A stretch of DNA of 64,000 nucleotides, from positions 2,001,501-2,065,500 of the forward strand of contig OU612070.1 of the NCBI GenBank assembly GCA_914767715.1. Reading direction: 5' to 3'. The position numbers and the translations under genes were made by a program. The DNA is from Membranipora membranacea. Taxonomy: Eukaryota; Bryozoa; Gymnolaemata; Cheilostomatida; Membraniporidae. Positions 49,615-63,190 of the stretch are shown here, in pieces (the stretch's first letter is position 1; each line of letters begins with the position of its first letter). Under the pieces are notes generated by a model, which saw only the letters and a program-made list of their open reading frames with translations, did no database searches and was not told the DNA's origin.

Positions 49615-51107
49615 ATTCTATTTCAAGTAAATCATGAGGGGTAATACATTAATTTCAACTCTATGCAAGTTATGGATTTGTTATTTTTAAGACTCAACTC
49701 TTCTTGGTATAAACAAAGCTTGTTCCTATTCTGTAGATCGTGGATGCTTGAACACATCTGGATACCCACTTATGATTCTCACACTACTTTGCACATGTAT
49801 ACTGTCAAGTAATCATTTTGGATGAGCAGAGATATGTTAAGTCTTGTCTGATGCAGATCTGACTGCTATAGAGAAGTATGTGAGAGGTGCCAATGCGATG
49901 TGACCTGATCAGTAAAATCTAATCATATTTGATACATTTGATTTTCGGTGCTAGACTGAAATCCATGCCACCTAATCTTAGTACAAGTTTAATAACCGCC
50001 TAATACCTGACCTATTTTATTGACCAGCCGTATTGTTTGCATTTTTCCAATGGTCTGTAATGTCTGGATGTAATAATTTATTCACCGCCAGGTACCATGT
50101 ATCTATTTTAGACCTATATATACTGAATGTAAGCTAAGGTATTACTTTGTCATTGTTTTTTAGACTGAAATTTGAGTTTACACAGCAATCCTTTGACAAG
50201 CTGCAATCACTGCCCAATTATTTAATTTGATAATCCCATTAGCGGCTTTGATCAAAGCTGCTGCCGTTACAAACTACAATAAAGTGTTGTTTACAATGAT
50301 CAAGTTTTGTAATTGGCTGTTCACAACAAATAGAACTTTTTACTGGACTGTTTAAGATTAGAGAACTGAGAACCCATGTGTTATCGTGACTGCTTAGGTC
50401 TGATACAGCCTAACCAGCTTTGTCTACATTTTTAATATACTCTGTTATTGAATCAATAATATTGGTTTTACATACAAAGGATTTTTCATGGTTCTTTATT
50501 TACCTATTTATCGTATCTAAGGCAGATTTAATAGCTTTTGAGAGCTTACCTTTAATATTAAAAGCCTCATTTCAATTATGCTGACCTTCACGGTTTAGGG
50601 GTACGTACCCTCTTAACACACACTTGTCACAGAAACAGGAACTTGTTGAAACGAGGCTTTCTGGTGATATTGAGAGTTACTCCATGTGCTAAGAGGTGCT
50701 TGAATCCGTTGCAACATTAAAACTATGAATAGGGAAAGTGCACAGTGTGATTAAATCAGAGCGTTTTTTAGAGCTGCTATGACAGGAATACTTGCCTAAG
50801 GATTATTAACCAACTTCGAGTGCAGCTTTTTTATCGTCAAATTCACCGATCAGAACGCTGCCATGATAGAATAGACAAAAAGGTGAGACGCTCAATTTAA
50901 TTACTTTTGGAAACACGAGTGTGAGTGTACGTAGAATTTTCATATCTGAGCTGAGATCGAATTAAAGTTTCTTGAATCATTGTAAATGACATTATTGCTT
51001 TCTCATTGTTGTGAGGCAATATTGAATTGGCATGTTGAATTGCCAAAGAAACATCATAGTTAGTAGAGTTACTACTCTGCTGTGCTGTCAGTCAAATAAA
51101 CCAAATC
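49615..51107. other. Intergenic / possible 3' intron of the LRR gene
   Basis: I see no convincing exon. An AATAAA at 50278-50283 could serve the LRR gene. A T-rich tract ending TTTTTTAG at 50163 is a possible acceptor but gives an immediate stop. Confidence 0.45.
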
Positions 51108-54100
51108 ATGTCCGGGACTCAGAAGGAAACAGCGGTGGAGGAAGATCAGTAGGTTATCTTCTGATTTCTGATATTTTGTACAGATGGTAATAATTTCTGT
51201 AGAAGTTAAGCTGTGAATTGAGGGTCATATATATATATATTTGTAATGAGTAGTCAATAAGTACTTGTCTGTCTGGTAGACCCCTCTTAACTACTTCACC
51301 AAAAGAGTCGGTTTTGTCTTGTCGATGATCACATAGCTTTGCTCAAACCCTGTGTGTCTTAATGAGGAGTAGACCAGCTACACTTGTATATTCGATTATA
51401 CGCTGGATCATTACCTGTAGAAATCTTCTTTTTTTAATATTTTGGTTCGTTATTATTACAGGGGAAAAAAACAAATCAACGAAAATTGTCATCGAGTCCG
51501 ACTACAACAAAACTCTAAAACACTTCCTCCAGATAGCAGCACCCTCATAATGGAGCTTAGCGACTCAAGAAACAGAGCGAAACGCAAACTTCCTGCGTTC
51601 ATGTATGGTGCTACTTTTCCGCGAGATGCGATCGGGTATGAGTTAGTCGTATTACAATGTTGCTTGCTTTATGACAAATTGTAATATTTTTAGCACTCTG
51701 AGTGTTTTTGAACACTAGAGAATAAGTATGGTATTTAAAGATAGTTTAAAACGATTCTTTCCTATCCTAATTATTATGATGGATGTGACGACAAATTCTG
51801 CTGTCTTCAGGTCTGGCGGACCGTCATATGGAGGAGCACAAGAGTGGATCTCCAAACACCAGGACTACATGAATCAGGCAGTCAGATACATACAGAGATA
51901 CCCTAATCTCGTCGAGGTACAAACATGTCTATGGTGTCATGTTTTTAAATGACGTTGGTGTGGGCAGACAGCTTCTCCAAATAAATACAAAGTGAAGCAT
52001 TGAAATTCAAGGTCGAACTAGACATCATTGCCTATGATTGCTAAATTAAAATGATTTAAAAGAAACCTTTCAAAAGTTTGCACTCGGTGTATCTTCTTAT
52101 ACAGACAGGATCGGAACATTTATTACGAATATTATACAATGGTGACATGCAATGCTTTGTTTACAAGTAAATTCTGTCTGTTGTGTCTGTCTGTCTGTCT
52201 GTCTGTCTATGATGTTATTCCCCAAAACGCTCTCCAATGGCTCACCTGGTACAAACCAAGATAATGTTTTTGTTCGTGCCAAAACATTTTGATTTGATTT
52301 GTAGGATCCAGTGATGGACACTTTCTGGGATTTTATTGAGCCACTTGTCTACAACAACAACCTTCTGATCAAATACGATGAGTTTCTCAAAACGCAATTC
52401 GGTTTCAATGAGACATTTCAGGTACGATTTGATAAAACTTCTATTCTAACACATATGATCGGACATTTTGTTAGATGTGTTCCATGAATACAGGCCAAGG
52501 ATGAGTGCGTATATTATGATGTTTCATCTTTCTAGCTGGGTGATCACTTCCATCAATCATTACCGACAGCGGCTGCCTACTTCAAACCTGATATAGAGAC
52601 CAGAAGGAGTGACTATACTTATCCTATACGCAGGGCGTTCTTCTGTTACGACAGAACCGACTCATACCAACAAAGTCTCAAACATCTTATAGTCGATCAA
52701 CTTGGTAAGCTAACGCATTGCAGTCAGAGAAAACAAAATTTAAATCGTTTTTTTTCTGCTAGGCAGAATACCAGGAAATGGTGATGGAAGTTTCTTAAAT
52801 GTTATCTGAATCCGTAGCGCCAAACTCAAGTCTGACTCGCAACACCGCTTTGATGCATGAGAACAGCTAGACCCCTACACAAATGGTGATAGTATTAGTA
52901 TACTCTAATGGTCGTTTGTAGAGCCGTTCCTGAGTATTCGGACTAACCCTACACATGACCAGGCTAAAGTGATGAGCAGTATGGATATATGTCGTCAGAT
53001 ATGTGGTTCTGTCTTCATAGTTCTTATGAATGATAATGTGCTCAAAGATCAGGTACTGTTTGTGTCATTCATTAACTGTAGCACACGATTCTTCCAATTT
53101 TTCAATTGCTTATAGAGGTGATTTGGACCTAGCACCATACATAATATATAATACATCTATAGCCAGAAGCACAATTCATGTATTATATTTATTATTATGT
53201 GGTATTACCTAATACCATGGTACATCAGCTTTGTAATCACCCTCCAGCAATTTTTTATCGAGTATCAATACCTGCCGATATATTTTATACCAAGTAATAG
53301 ATTAATGTATGGACATTCACATAATGTAAAGTGTATATTAGGTAGGTTCCAACAAGCTGGCAAGGGCCAGTGAATTTTAGCTGAGAAAGTGTAACTAGGA
53401 ATAGGCAATTCCCTATTTTATTTGACTAATGCTTGATTTTGTGCCTTTTTATCATCTCACCCAAATCATTAGTATTGTATTTTCTGCAGGTGTGTATGAA
53501 CCTACTGACGATCGCTATATCCTATAAAACACCCATTATTTTCCTGAGAGAGTCTGGATACACTCTACCATTAGACCTGCCAGACACGACGATCACCTTT
53601 GTAAAAATACCTGATAATGCACCATTCAACCCTAAACAGAACACGGTAAGAGAGACCACACCATACATATCTTTGACAAATAAAATTTTTAAATAATTGA
53701 ATATCAGTATTTTAAAATTATTCGACATTAGAACAGCTTGTCTGCAATCCTGAATTGACATGGTTGGTTATAAGTCTGAACATAAAGTCAGAGAAATCGG
53801 TGGTGTCTAACACTACTGCGGATTTTCAAAGGCCCAGACTACCTAAACATTGGTTGGTTGAGATAATCAAGCTCCCAGACAGTCACATCAGAAATTAATG
53901 TGAATTGAACTCTGGATTAAAAACTCAACGTACCTAATCCACAACATTATTAATGTTCTAATATTAAATGTACGCTGTAAACTGTACACTGTACATTATT
54001 CAGACCGAGCAAATCTGAGATTGATCACCAATGACCCCATGTCAAAATTTTAATGCAGTGAAAACCCTGAAACGTCCTGCGAATCATTACCTATTAGAAA

Positions 54101-56627
54101 GTCATGTATACTGATGCATGACGTATGGCTTATATTGCTCACAATTTTTTGTCAAAAGTCAGCGGTCATGTAGATCATAAAAGCGATTGCCTGAGTGTCA
54201 TTTCGATGTCAACTTTGACTACCTGCAAGCTAATTTTACCATCCAAAATTTCCAGATGAAACCCAACAAAGTAAGTTTACAATGTTCAAATTCCAATTAA
54301 AATTACTTAATTTTAGTTTGTTCAACATAAATATAAACTTGATCCCGGTCGTCGGTCAACATTCTTAACTTAAAATCTTGTCAGTAAATATTTGGCAGCT
54401 TTGCACACAATGCTGCTGTGGGACATTGCCAAACACAGATGGCTGATGGGTTTGCTATTTGTTTTCAAATTTGAGCAAAGTTGGACGAGCTCCGAAGTCT
54501 CATTCAAAACAAGACACCTTGTACACCTGATGACATTGGATATTATGGAGCATTGCTGGAATAAATGTCTCATATTACCTCATCAACTCATTCTGCCTTT
54601 ATTTGTGTTTGTTTGTATTGCTGGTTCATTTTATGCAGGTGACTGAAAACCCAACAAGCAAAAGAAGATTTACCAGAGAAGGCAGCTCGTCCAAACCAGA
54701 TTCAGAGAGAGAGTCAGAGGATGTCTCTGCCAAAGCTCTCAAGGTAAAGAAAGACCTTACCTATCAATACAGTCGGCCTCCACGCCAAAAATACAACAAA
54801 ACCACCCTGATTTCATTCTGTTGATAAGCAAAGTGTTGATTATTGAGGTCTGGTATAGCAATCTTATGCTATAACTGTTATCACCGATCGTAATGCCAGC
54901 ACGTAATGGGCAGATTTTCTGTTGAGCAGGAAAGAGAACAGGAAGCACAAAAGAAAGCTGATGAAGCAAATCTCACTACTAGCCTTACGCTGAAAATAAA
55001 GGAAAACTTTGCCAATGCTCTGGTCTTCAATACTAACATGTTTGAGACAACACTGAACGCACTGTACGACAAGGTCTCATCTTTCACTGGTATGTACGCA
55101 AGTCAAACTTGGTGTTGGGAGATTATATTTGCATTGAACGACTGCTATTTTCCATGTTTAAGGACAATTACGATTGCAAGAGTGTCCAGCCAGCCTGTTT
55201 TGTACCTTTTCTATTTTGGTGAAAACAGGGATAACAGGACTAAGGAGTAAGATGCTCTCAGTTCACACTTTCCTTCCCTGGCTCTAACCCACCCTCCCTG
55301 CTCTATCCTTATAATATCTTTTCACACTCATACAAGACTTGTCACCCCTCAAAACAAGGAAATGCAACTCTTAACTTTATACAAAGCTTGGAATTAACAT
55401 GGAACTTAATTCATAATCATAATCACAACCTTATACTTGTCATGAAAGGGACAAAACCAACTGATACCAATGTCAATATTTTTGCAGGGGCCGCATTCCC
55501 TGGAGAAGCTCCAAAGTTATCAATGGATGCAGCAGCAGCATTGAATAAACCCTTCCACCTTGGCAGTATGACATCGCGTGATAAGCCCCTATACAGAGTA
55601 GGCACTGCAAGGACAACGAAGGGATTCCACGATTCCTTAGAAGAGAGAAAGCAACTCCATGATAGAGTTTATGCTAATGATATGAACAACAACAATAATG
55701 ATTCTGATGAGCCCAAGGAAAGACGAGATAGTTCAGATTCCACTCAATCTGGTAAGTTTATCATAATTCTAATGCCTCCAATATTAATGGGGAAAAAAAT
55801 ATGATATCAAAACAGTTTGAAAGTGCTAAATACTTTAGGTATAAGTGCGGATATCGGTATTTTGTTTCAAATACTGACATCAAACTGCATTCAGTCACCC
55901 AGCCTCTACTAACAGCTGCTGAAGTTACACTGGGTGATGGTCTCAACTAATATTATAATGACCTTTCCAGATAAACTCCTGTAAATATGTCAATATATAT
56001 CGTAAGTAGAAATTTATGTATGAATTCAGCAGACGTCATCAACAAGCACTAAGCACATAATATTTGTATGATTTCATATGTTTTATAGAGTTGTTTGCTC
56101 AAACAAATAAACCATGTCTATCATTTCGCAAGTATCTATCTCAAATTTCATTTATTAATTATAACAGGTGCAAACCATCAATTGAAGTTACAATGTATTG
56201 CTCGCACTTTTGACTTTACAAGTCTAGTACCCATAAGCCTTCATCAGTACTTTTACATGACATACGTACTTTTATTGCAGCTAAAAACGAGTGTATTTCA
56301 CCATCCAGTGATAGGGCCACAGTTGGACGATTTACACCACCTTATGCTAAAGCTCCCCAACTACCTTTAGAACCAGCGATTCAGGCTACAGTGATAGAGG
56401 GTCTCAAACCGTCCATACTGATACCTGCTCCTCCTAAAGTTATGAGATCTGATAATCTGAGAGGACAACTTACAAGTCCACATTATAAGAGCTTCAGGCC
56501 TAACTATCCATCAAACAGCAAACTACTCAAGTATAGGCCAGGTTCGAGTCGACCATCATCGGCGAGGACAAGGATACTGCTTCAGTCCACACTTCAACAA
56601 AGACAATCAGATATGGATTGGGACTGA
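51108..56627 (+). CDS. Unrecognised protein with a TIR-like domain
   Basis: Eleven in-phase exons: 51108-51148, 51462-51635, 51811-51916, 52305-52421, 52536-52704, 52922-53052, 53490-53645, 54639-54743, 54900-55089, 55488-55751, 56281-56627. They total exactly 1800 nt, or 599 residues plus TGA, starting MSGTQKETAVEEDQ. Residues about 175-295 look like a TIR fold: a first strand RRAFFCYDRTDSYQQSLKHL, a middle strand GSVFIVLMNDNVLKDQ and then ISYKTPIIFLRESGYTLPLD. The position equivalent to the catalytic Glu of NAD-cleaving TIRs (C-x-x-E after the middle strand) reads CMNL, so NADase activity is unlikely. Upstream (75-170) is an aromatic, probably helical region (SYGGAQEWISKHQDYMNQAV). Downstream are a charged disordered stretch (SSSKPDSERESED), a coiled-coil segment (EQEREQEAQKKADEAN), and a Ser/Arg/Pro-rich basic C terminus (PGSSRPSSARTRILL). 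No signal peptide or membrane segment; cytoplasmic. The gene model is solid, the TIR call tentative. Confidence 0.75.
52185..52208. repeat. (GTCT)n microsatellite
   Basis: Six tandem GTCT units in an intron of the TIR-like gene. Confidence 0.9.
53646..54638. other. Intron of the TIR-like gene
   Basis: About 1 kb without coding evidence. The open frame at 54392-54646 runs into the acceptor of exon 54639-54743 in a different frame and is not supported. Confidence 0.6.
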
Positions 56628-57415
56628 GGCTCCTTTTATGATTAATTTGGTGTTAGAGATCTGATCATGGCTCAATTTTGTGAATTTTAACAAGCAGCTG
56701 GTAAAACTGCAAAACTGATCTAATGTATAGTTGTGTCCTTTACAATGCAGTTATGGTTAACTCCAAGCAACTCGCTTGGACAAAATGATAGTATGTTATG
56801 GTATTTATTGAGATATTTATATAGATAGAATGATTAACAAATTTGAAAATCACAACATTTCCATAAAGTTTGACCAAAAAAATGAGCAAGATAGATATAG
56901 GGAATTACAGCCGAGAATATTGCCGTGTTTTGTGTAAAACTGATGTATGAGGGAAACAAATTGAATGGCGTAAATCCAACAGAAATATCCAGTTGCAGTA
57001 ATAGCAATGATGACTAGTTTGAGCTACAAGTCTTCTCTGCATGTGTGGCATTGGCATGTTGTATAGCGTGATTAATTGTACGTGCTATTTAAAAGAGAAA
57101 ACTCTCATCCCATATGGAGTTGTGTTATGCTATTGAAAGGGGAGATTACTCTCAAATGTTGTTGTGGTTCGAAAAGAGTAGCATGCATTGAAAATATTCT
57201 GGCTGCGTTACTAACATTTGTACATACTATAGAGAAAGCACTCTACATAGGATAGAAAATGTATACGAATACAAAAATGGACATGGGTTAATCTAATCAA
57301 CTCGATAGAATCCGATCTAGCAAAATAGACATTCTAGCCACTATGGTAGAAGTGGTGACAGCCAACAGGGGATTATATATATTCACAATCAGCAGCTTGT
57401 TTGAGACCTGAGCGT
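56628..57415. other. Convergent intergenic region
   Basis: Lies between the 3' ends of the TIR-like gene (plus) and the Glu-rich gene (minus). No gene or repeat seen. Confidence 0.5.
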
Positions 57416-60400
57416 CTAGTTTAGCTGGTGAGCTCTCCCCTCTCCTCTCCTCTCCTCTCCTGGTTAATAACTTTTCTGGTTTTTTAACTTTAATCTTGTA
57501 AATCGCTGAGCTATTCTGAATCACATAATGTCATGGCTAGTAATTGTTAGTAATGTTCTGTTTGTTTAGTAATTCATGTTGATCATTCATCCTTTGATTC
57601 TACAATATAGAAAGTCTTAATCAGTGACAGATACATGTATTGGAGCATAATTTGTAAAAAAACGGCATAAAAGATAACCACAGCACAAACATCTTTTACA
57701 TTTATTTTGATGTGTGTAAGAGGTAGGTAGTTTAGATTTGCAAAACGGTTATAACTACAATAGTAGTATTTCTGGGGCCTGAGATTGAGACTGTGACCTG
57801 AGATTGAGAGTCAAATCTTAATTATGATAGCTCTCTATCATTGTATAAATTATAGACTGAGGACAGCACATGCTGCAGGTACTCACCTTTGGTTGGTGTT
57901 TCAGTATCTTCTGACTTTGACTCAGATGGCTTAGCTTCCTCTGCTGGTTTTTCATCCTCCTTCTTCTCCTGTGATAACATAGTCATATAAACCCAGTCAG
58001 TATTGTATAATGAGAGTTACTAACTACTATTTATACACTGACATATTAATACCCGCAGTTAAAACCCAAGAGTCGATACCACAACCACAATACTAATTAT
58101 GAACTCAAAACACCAACCAAAAGACACAATTATATCACACATCTACACCAAACATTTACCACAAAGGTTAAGGTATGACAAAATTAAAGTGCTGGCTATT
58201 AGCTATGGTGTGTGCAAGAAGTGAATTTGCGTAAACAGCAGTACAGAGCAAACAGAGCCTGTACGTTTACAGGATTTAAGAGTGATAGAAAATTTGCTAG
58301 CTATTCTACGAGATTGTGCATGCGTTAAATGTCAGAATCTACTAGTGAAATAAGTTAGTTCAAACCTCCTGATCAGGCAATGTATCAGATTTCATTTCAT
58401 GAGTTGCAAGTGCTTCAGAGTCGTCTCCTGGTTCCTCTGTATACTGGCCATCTTCCTCTGCCTCACTATTTGGAGTTGTCTGCTCTAATGAGGCCTCTTC
58501 AGGAGAACAATGCTCAGAAACTTGCATATCTTCAGTTTTTATTGCATCTCCTTCACGCTCGTTTGAGTGCTCAAGGTTGTCATCGATTGCATTGTCGGTA
58601 GTTGCAGTTTCAGGATCTTCACTCTCTGTGGTTTCTTCATCGGGCGTCTTGGTCTCTATGTCGGGCTTCTCAGAGGTATGACCAACATTAGAGTCGATGC
58701 AGAGAGACGAGGCTGTTTCCTCATCCGTTGATGTTAGGGACAGATCGTTTGCTGGCTCCTCATTTTGAACTTCGATTGAGCTTTCAGTTTCTTCAAGCGG
58801 AATTTCTTCAGTGGTTGCAGCCGGTGGCAAACCATCAGACTCTTGGGAAGTCTCATCTGTCTGGAAATCGGTTGTTTCCTCAATCTCATCTCTCAAAACT
58901 TTTGATTCTGGTTGAATTTCAGTGCTTTCAGGTTCCTCAAGTTGCTCAGGTGTTTCAGGGTTTTCTGTTAGCTGGACATCAGATATGACAGTTGAGCTCT
59001 CATGAATTTCATTTGCCGCTTCTGCAATTATTTCAACAGTGGAATTGGCAGGTTCTGGATATTTTTCAGTGACAGCCACTGTTTGATCTGCTGTTTCTGA
59101 GGATTCCTCTTTAATGTCTGTCAACTCACTGTCTATGTCAGCACAGGGCATATCGATCGAGGGTAAGTTTGACTCAGAAGGTTCAGCTTGGATTTCTGTG
59201 TCACCATTTTGTAACTCCGTCTCAAGATGTTCACTTGTAACATCGATGTCCTCTACTAGCGCATCAGCAGAATTGGAATCCATTCTAGAGTCAGTTTGTT
59301 CTGTAAGAGTATCCTCAATCTTACCGTCTTCATGCTCTACAGCTATCTCAACAGGGCTGATCTCGTCGCCACACTCAGACGCAGTTTCCATTTTGCCCTC
59401 CGGGACTTCTGAGAGGTTTTGCTCGGTATCTGCGCCTGAGTTTGATTCTTGATTGTTCTCAATTTGGGTATCTGCTACAGGAATTGTGACCGCCGGTGCA
59501 CCAGACGGATCGGCACTGAAAGTGTCCTGTGACTCGACTTGAAGTTCAACAGCAGTTTCATCTACCGTTGCAGTGGGCTCTGGGACAGGTGAAACTCCCA
59601 AATCAAGAGGTATAGATTGAGCTTCAGAATCATCAGTTGCCTCTTGCTCCTGTTCAACAGAAGAGTTGGTCAACATAATCTCTGTATTGTCGTCTTCAAC
59701 TTGATTTTCAGTTGATGGGGTTAAATTAATGTCAGCCTCAGATCCATCAATATCCGTGTCTGTATTGGCACCAGATAATTCTGGCTCTACAATAATTGGA
59801 ACTTCTATTGGAGTAACAGCGCTACTCTGTTCCTCCTCATTTTCTGAATCCTCCTTCGGCACAGTCTTCTCATCTTCATCCTCATTCTTAGATGTCAGAT
59901 CAAGATTTGAATCGGATTCCTCAATGTAAAGTTCGATATCATCATTTTGAGGAGATGGTTCAGCGCTCTCTTCAGCAGTGATATCAAATTCTACTGATTC
60001 TGCGGCGCAGATAGGAGCAGAGTATGTCTGTTCCTCAAAGGCAGCCACAACTTCTTCTTCAGCTTCGGCCATTGGTATCTCTGCATCATGGCTCAGACTG
60101 TTTTCTTGCTCAGAGGTTTCATGCATGGTGCTCTCAGCCTGCTCCTGGTGATCTGGACTTATGGACTCTGTGACAGGCTCAAAATTCTCAGCACTTGATA
60201 TAACGATTGTCGGTGTTTCACAAGCTGTATCGGCATCGATAGGGGTTTCTGCTTCTGGAGGATGGACTATTTCTGTTGCAGGGGAGATGATCTCATTTTT
60301 TGTCACGGCCTCTGACACCACATGAACCTCAACCACAGAATACAACAGTAAACGAAAAGCTGACAATTAGTTACAGTTAGGATAAAGAAGATTGTGCCAA

Positions 60401-63190
60401 GAAACTTTCCTACGCCACATCTATTGACAACATATAACCTCGGTTAGACCAGGATGGTTAAAGATGAGACAGCGGAAATGAAGCAAAGGAATTATGTGCT
60501 GAATCAAGCATTATCATGTGCATTTGTGCCATTCAACATACAGATTAGAAGGATTAGGAAGTTAATCATTGCAGTAAAAGTCAGATTGGGCAGTGCTGTC
60601 AGATTGCTAGCGTTTGATTTGCTGTTGCTTTGTGTGTTTTTTTTGCTAAAGCGGGAGGAGCTTGCCTCTGTGTGGGAGGAGTTTAAAGCTGACAGTACTG
60701 CCTCTGACAAACTCTGTTCATTAGATGCTGACACTGATTGCTTGGTGGAACTGACCTCTGGGGTTGTCTTTTCCTGCTTGGCAGCAGGGGCTGGTGTTTC
60801 TTCACTTGTTTCTACAACAACACAATTCAGTTCATGATGGGATGAGATTTTTTAATAATTTGGAGTGCAGTCTCAAGATGACGCAAGTTCCTGCTCAGCA
60901 AAAGATAACCACCAGTTATCTTGGAGATGAGTTATGATAAAACTTGTCTATCCCAAGTGTTCAAACAGCTGCATGCGAAAGCATGTGGCATTTTATTATC
61001 ATATAGGAATGCCACAAACTCGCACCGGCAGCAGACACTAAAACTAGGAGTTGTCCTGTGTTGCTGTCAGAAAATTTTATGCAATCATCAATCTGTTTTG
61101 TTATGTTAGCTGTTTGTCATAATGATCACAGTGAGTAATTGGTTAACTAAGTTTTGTTGTGAATCGGGGAAGTGGCATACGATCAGCTGACGGACAGCTG
61201 CTGTCGACAGTGGAGCATTATTAGGCAGCATCGCTGGGTGGGTCAAATAGATATGCCTACTGAGATAACTTGATTTTATTGAGAGATGAATAAGGTTTTG
61301 GAAAGGCGATGCTATTGATAAGTTGACACCCTGACATTTTTAGTATTAGCTGCTTTTGCGAAAAATGAATTCAGGAATCCTATTACATAACAGGAGTGCC
61401 AAATAACATCATAATTTCATATCAGTCACAACATACATCAGTAGCCATGCAGCATTCAATTAACAGGATTCAAGCTCAAATCAAAGACACACAAGATATA
61501 ATTGACCTCTTTTAAAATCAACCACTTAGAAGTAACAGTCGAATATTCAATGTTTTTTAAATTAGTAACCCCAACATAACACACAGGATAGATTAATTGC
61601 TCAAATTTTGTCCAGGTCGCAGTTAGAGGCATTCAATTATCAACCACCGCTTAAAGGGATGTGGTCATAAATGAATGCCATTCCCAGAAAAACAGGCAGA
61701 GGTTCGAGCAAGCAAAGCATAAACACAATCAAGTGTCAACTCAGTGAGAAAAAATGACATTTTCAGGCAAACAATAGACGAGGGTTACCTGTCTTCTCTG
61801 CTGCTGGTTCCTCCTTCTTATCACCGGCTTCCTCAATCTTTAGTTCCACATCCTCACTACCAGCTGCAGGGGCAGCGGCAGACGTAGTTGCCTCCCCTGA
61901 AGCTGCTTCACTAGATTCTTCTGGTTTGCTTTCGGCATTTTCTTGTTCTGGTTTGCTTTCATCTGCTAAAAATAAAAAGTGTTCGATGAGTTCAAATTCT
62001 GAGATCACTCGTGGTAAGTTGCAAACAATCAATAAGCTTTCTCTTTTCAAATACATGGTGCAATGATTGTGTCTGTCTGGATTACTAAGCTCCAGAGAGG
62101 GTTGCATGAGCAGTCGTAACGAGAGGAAAACCTGGCCTTTGTCCAAGACCGCTGAATGACCTTTAAAGCTGTGCACTTTTATGATATCAGACACAGGTGC
62201 TTAGGGAATTTTTTCAAAGTCAACCAAACTAAGTAGGAAGATAAACAGCGGTTACCTTCCCATGGCCCTGACTATATACTGTTTGCTCAACACCCTGATC
62301 AAATACAGGCTGAACAAGTGAATGCTAAATTAGTCAAGTACCAAACGAAACCAGATACCTAGAAGACACCTCTAATACCTAATTTAATACCGCTGCATAT
62401 AAAGTCCGACATGCCATAAGAGGGTGATGTAAGGAACAATAAAGTTCATCAATGGCTGCAGTACAACAGATGGGTTTGGGGGGCAGGAGAGAAATATGTG
62501 GCAGCTGCTGGCCTGGTATTGACTAACTAAATTACCAGTTTGATGACTGTACTAGTAATTCACTGATGCCTGATGACACAGCCATTATGAAGCCCTTGAG
62601 ACAGGATAAGTGAATTTGCTGACTTTACATTGCGATGTGGAAAACAAGAAAATTTGCAAATTTCAATATTTTGACCACAATAATTAAGCGGTTAACCGAA
62701 AAAGCAGGAACTCAAATCATTATTTGTGATCGTCATCTCACTGCTGCTGCCAGCATTTACACAGATCATGTAAAAGATTAATATCATCAAATAGCAGCGC
62801 CTGTCCAAGGGGCAACAATTTAGTGAATGTGTTTTTACAGCCTTCAAAATTTGTAGCTGATAAACCAGCAAATTTTTTGTTGTTATTCGCATAACTCCAA
62901 GTACGACTACTCACCACCATCTGGGGGCCGTACATTTCCAACATTTTTACAAGTTGGCAATGAGCTTTTTTAGGAATGCAGAAAATGTGATATTGAAGCA
63001 ACAAATATCTAAATCTTTTAGATTGCTGGGGAGTCTATTTTGTGTCCTCAAACTCTCTCAAAGTGAAGATCACATGGAGGTAAGATGGTGAGCACTCACT
63101 CAGACACCTGGCAGTCACGTGGCCGTAGTCTCTAAGCGAACGTCTAACAGTCACGAACTGATTCAGCGCGACAAAGAAATGAATAAACAT
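57416..63190 (-). CDS. Very acidic Glu/Ser/Thr-rich low-complexity protein
   Basis: Minus-strand exons that join in phase: 63190-63100 (starting MFIHFFVALNQFVTVRRS), 61965-61789, 60811-60756, 60327-58366, 57968-57887 and a candidate short terminal exon 57459-57416 (EERRGEGRAHQLN, stop). Total about 803 residues. Exon 1 encodes a hydrophobic then basic N terminus (about 30 residues) that could be a targeting or anchor sequence. All later exons are extremely acidic and Glu/Ser/Thr/Ala/Pro-rich (e.g. ESKPEQENAESKPEESSEAA; EEVVAAFEEQ) without cysteine pattern or recognisable domain. Repeating acceptor-like patterns such as a CAGCAG tandem acceptor at 61962-61965 may add or drop one residue. The first and last exons are the least certain; the 1962-nt central exon is very likely coding because its 654 codons have no stop. 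Function unknown; composition recalls disordered scaffold or cytoskeleton-associated proteins. Confidence 0.65.

Noticed and set aside
59114-59452. 112-codon plus-strand Ser-rich frame (also 59729-59929)
   Set aside because: Antisense shadow of the Glu-rich minus-strand exon: Glu codons read backwards give Ser/Leu codons.
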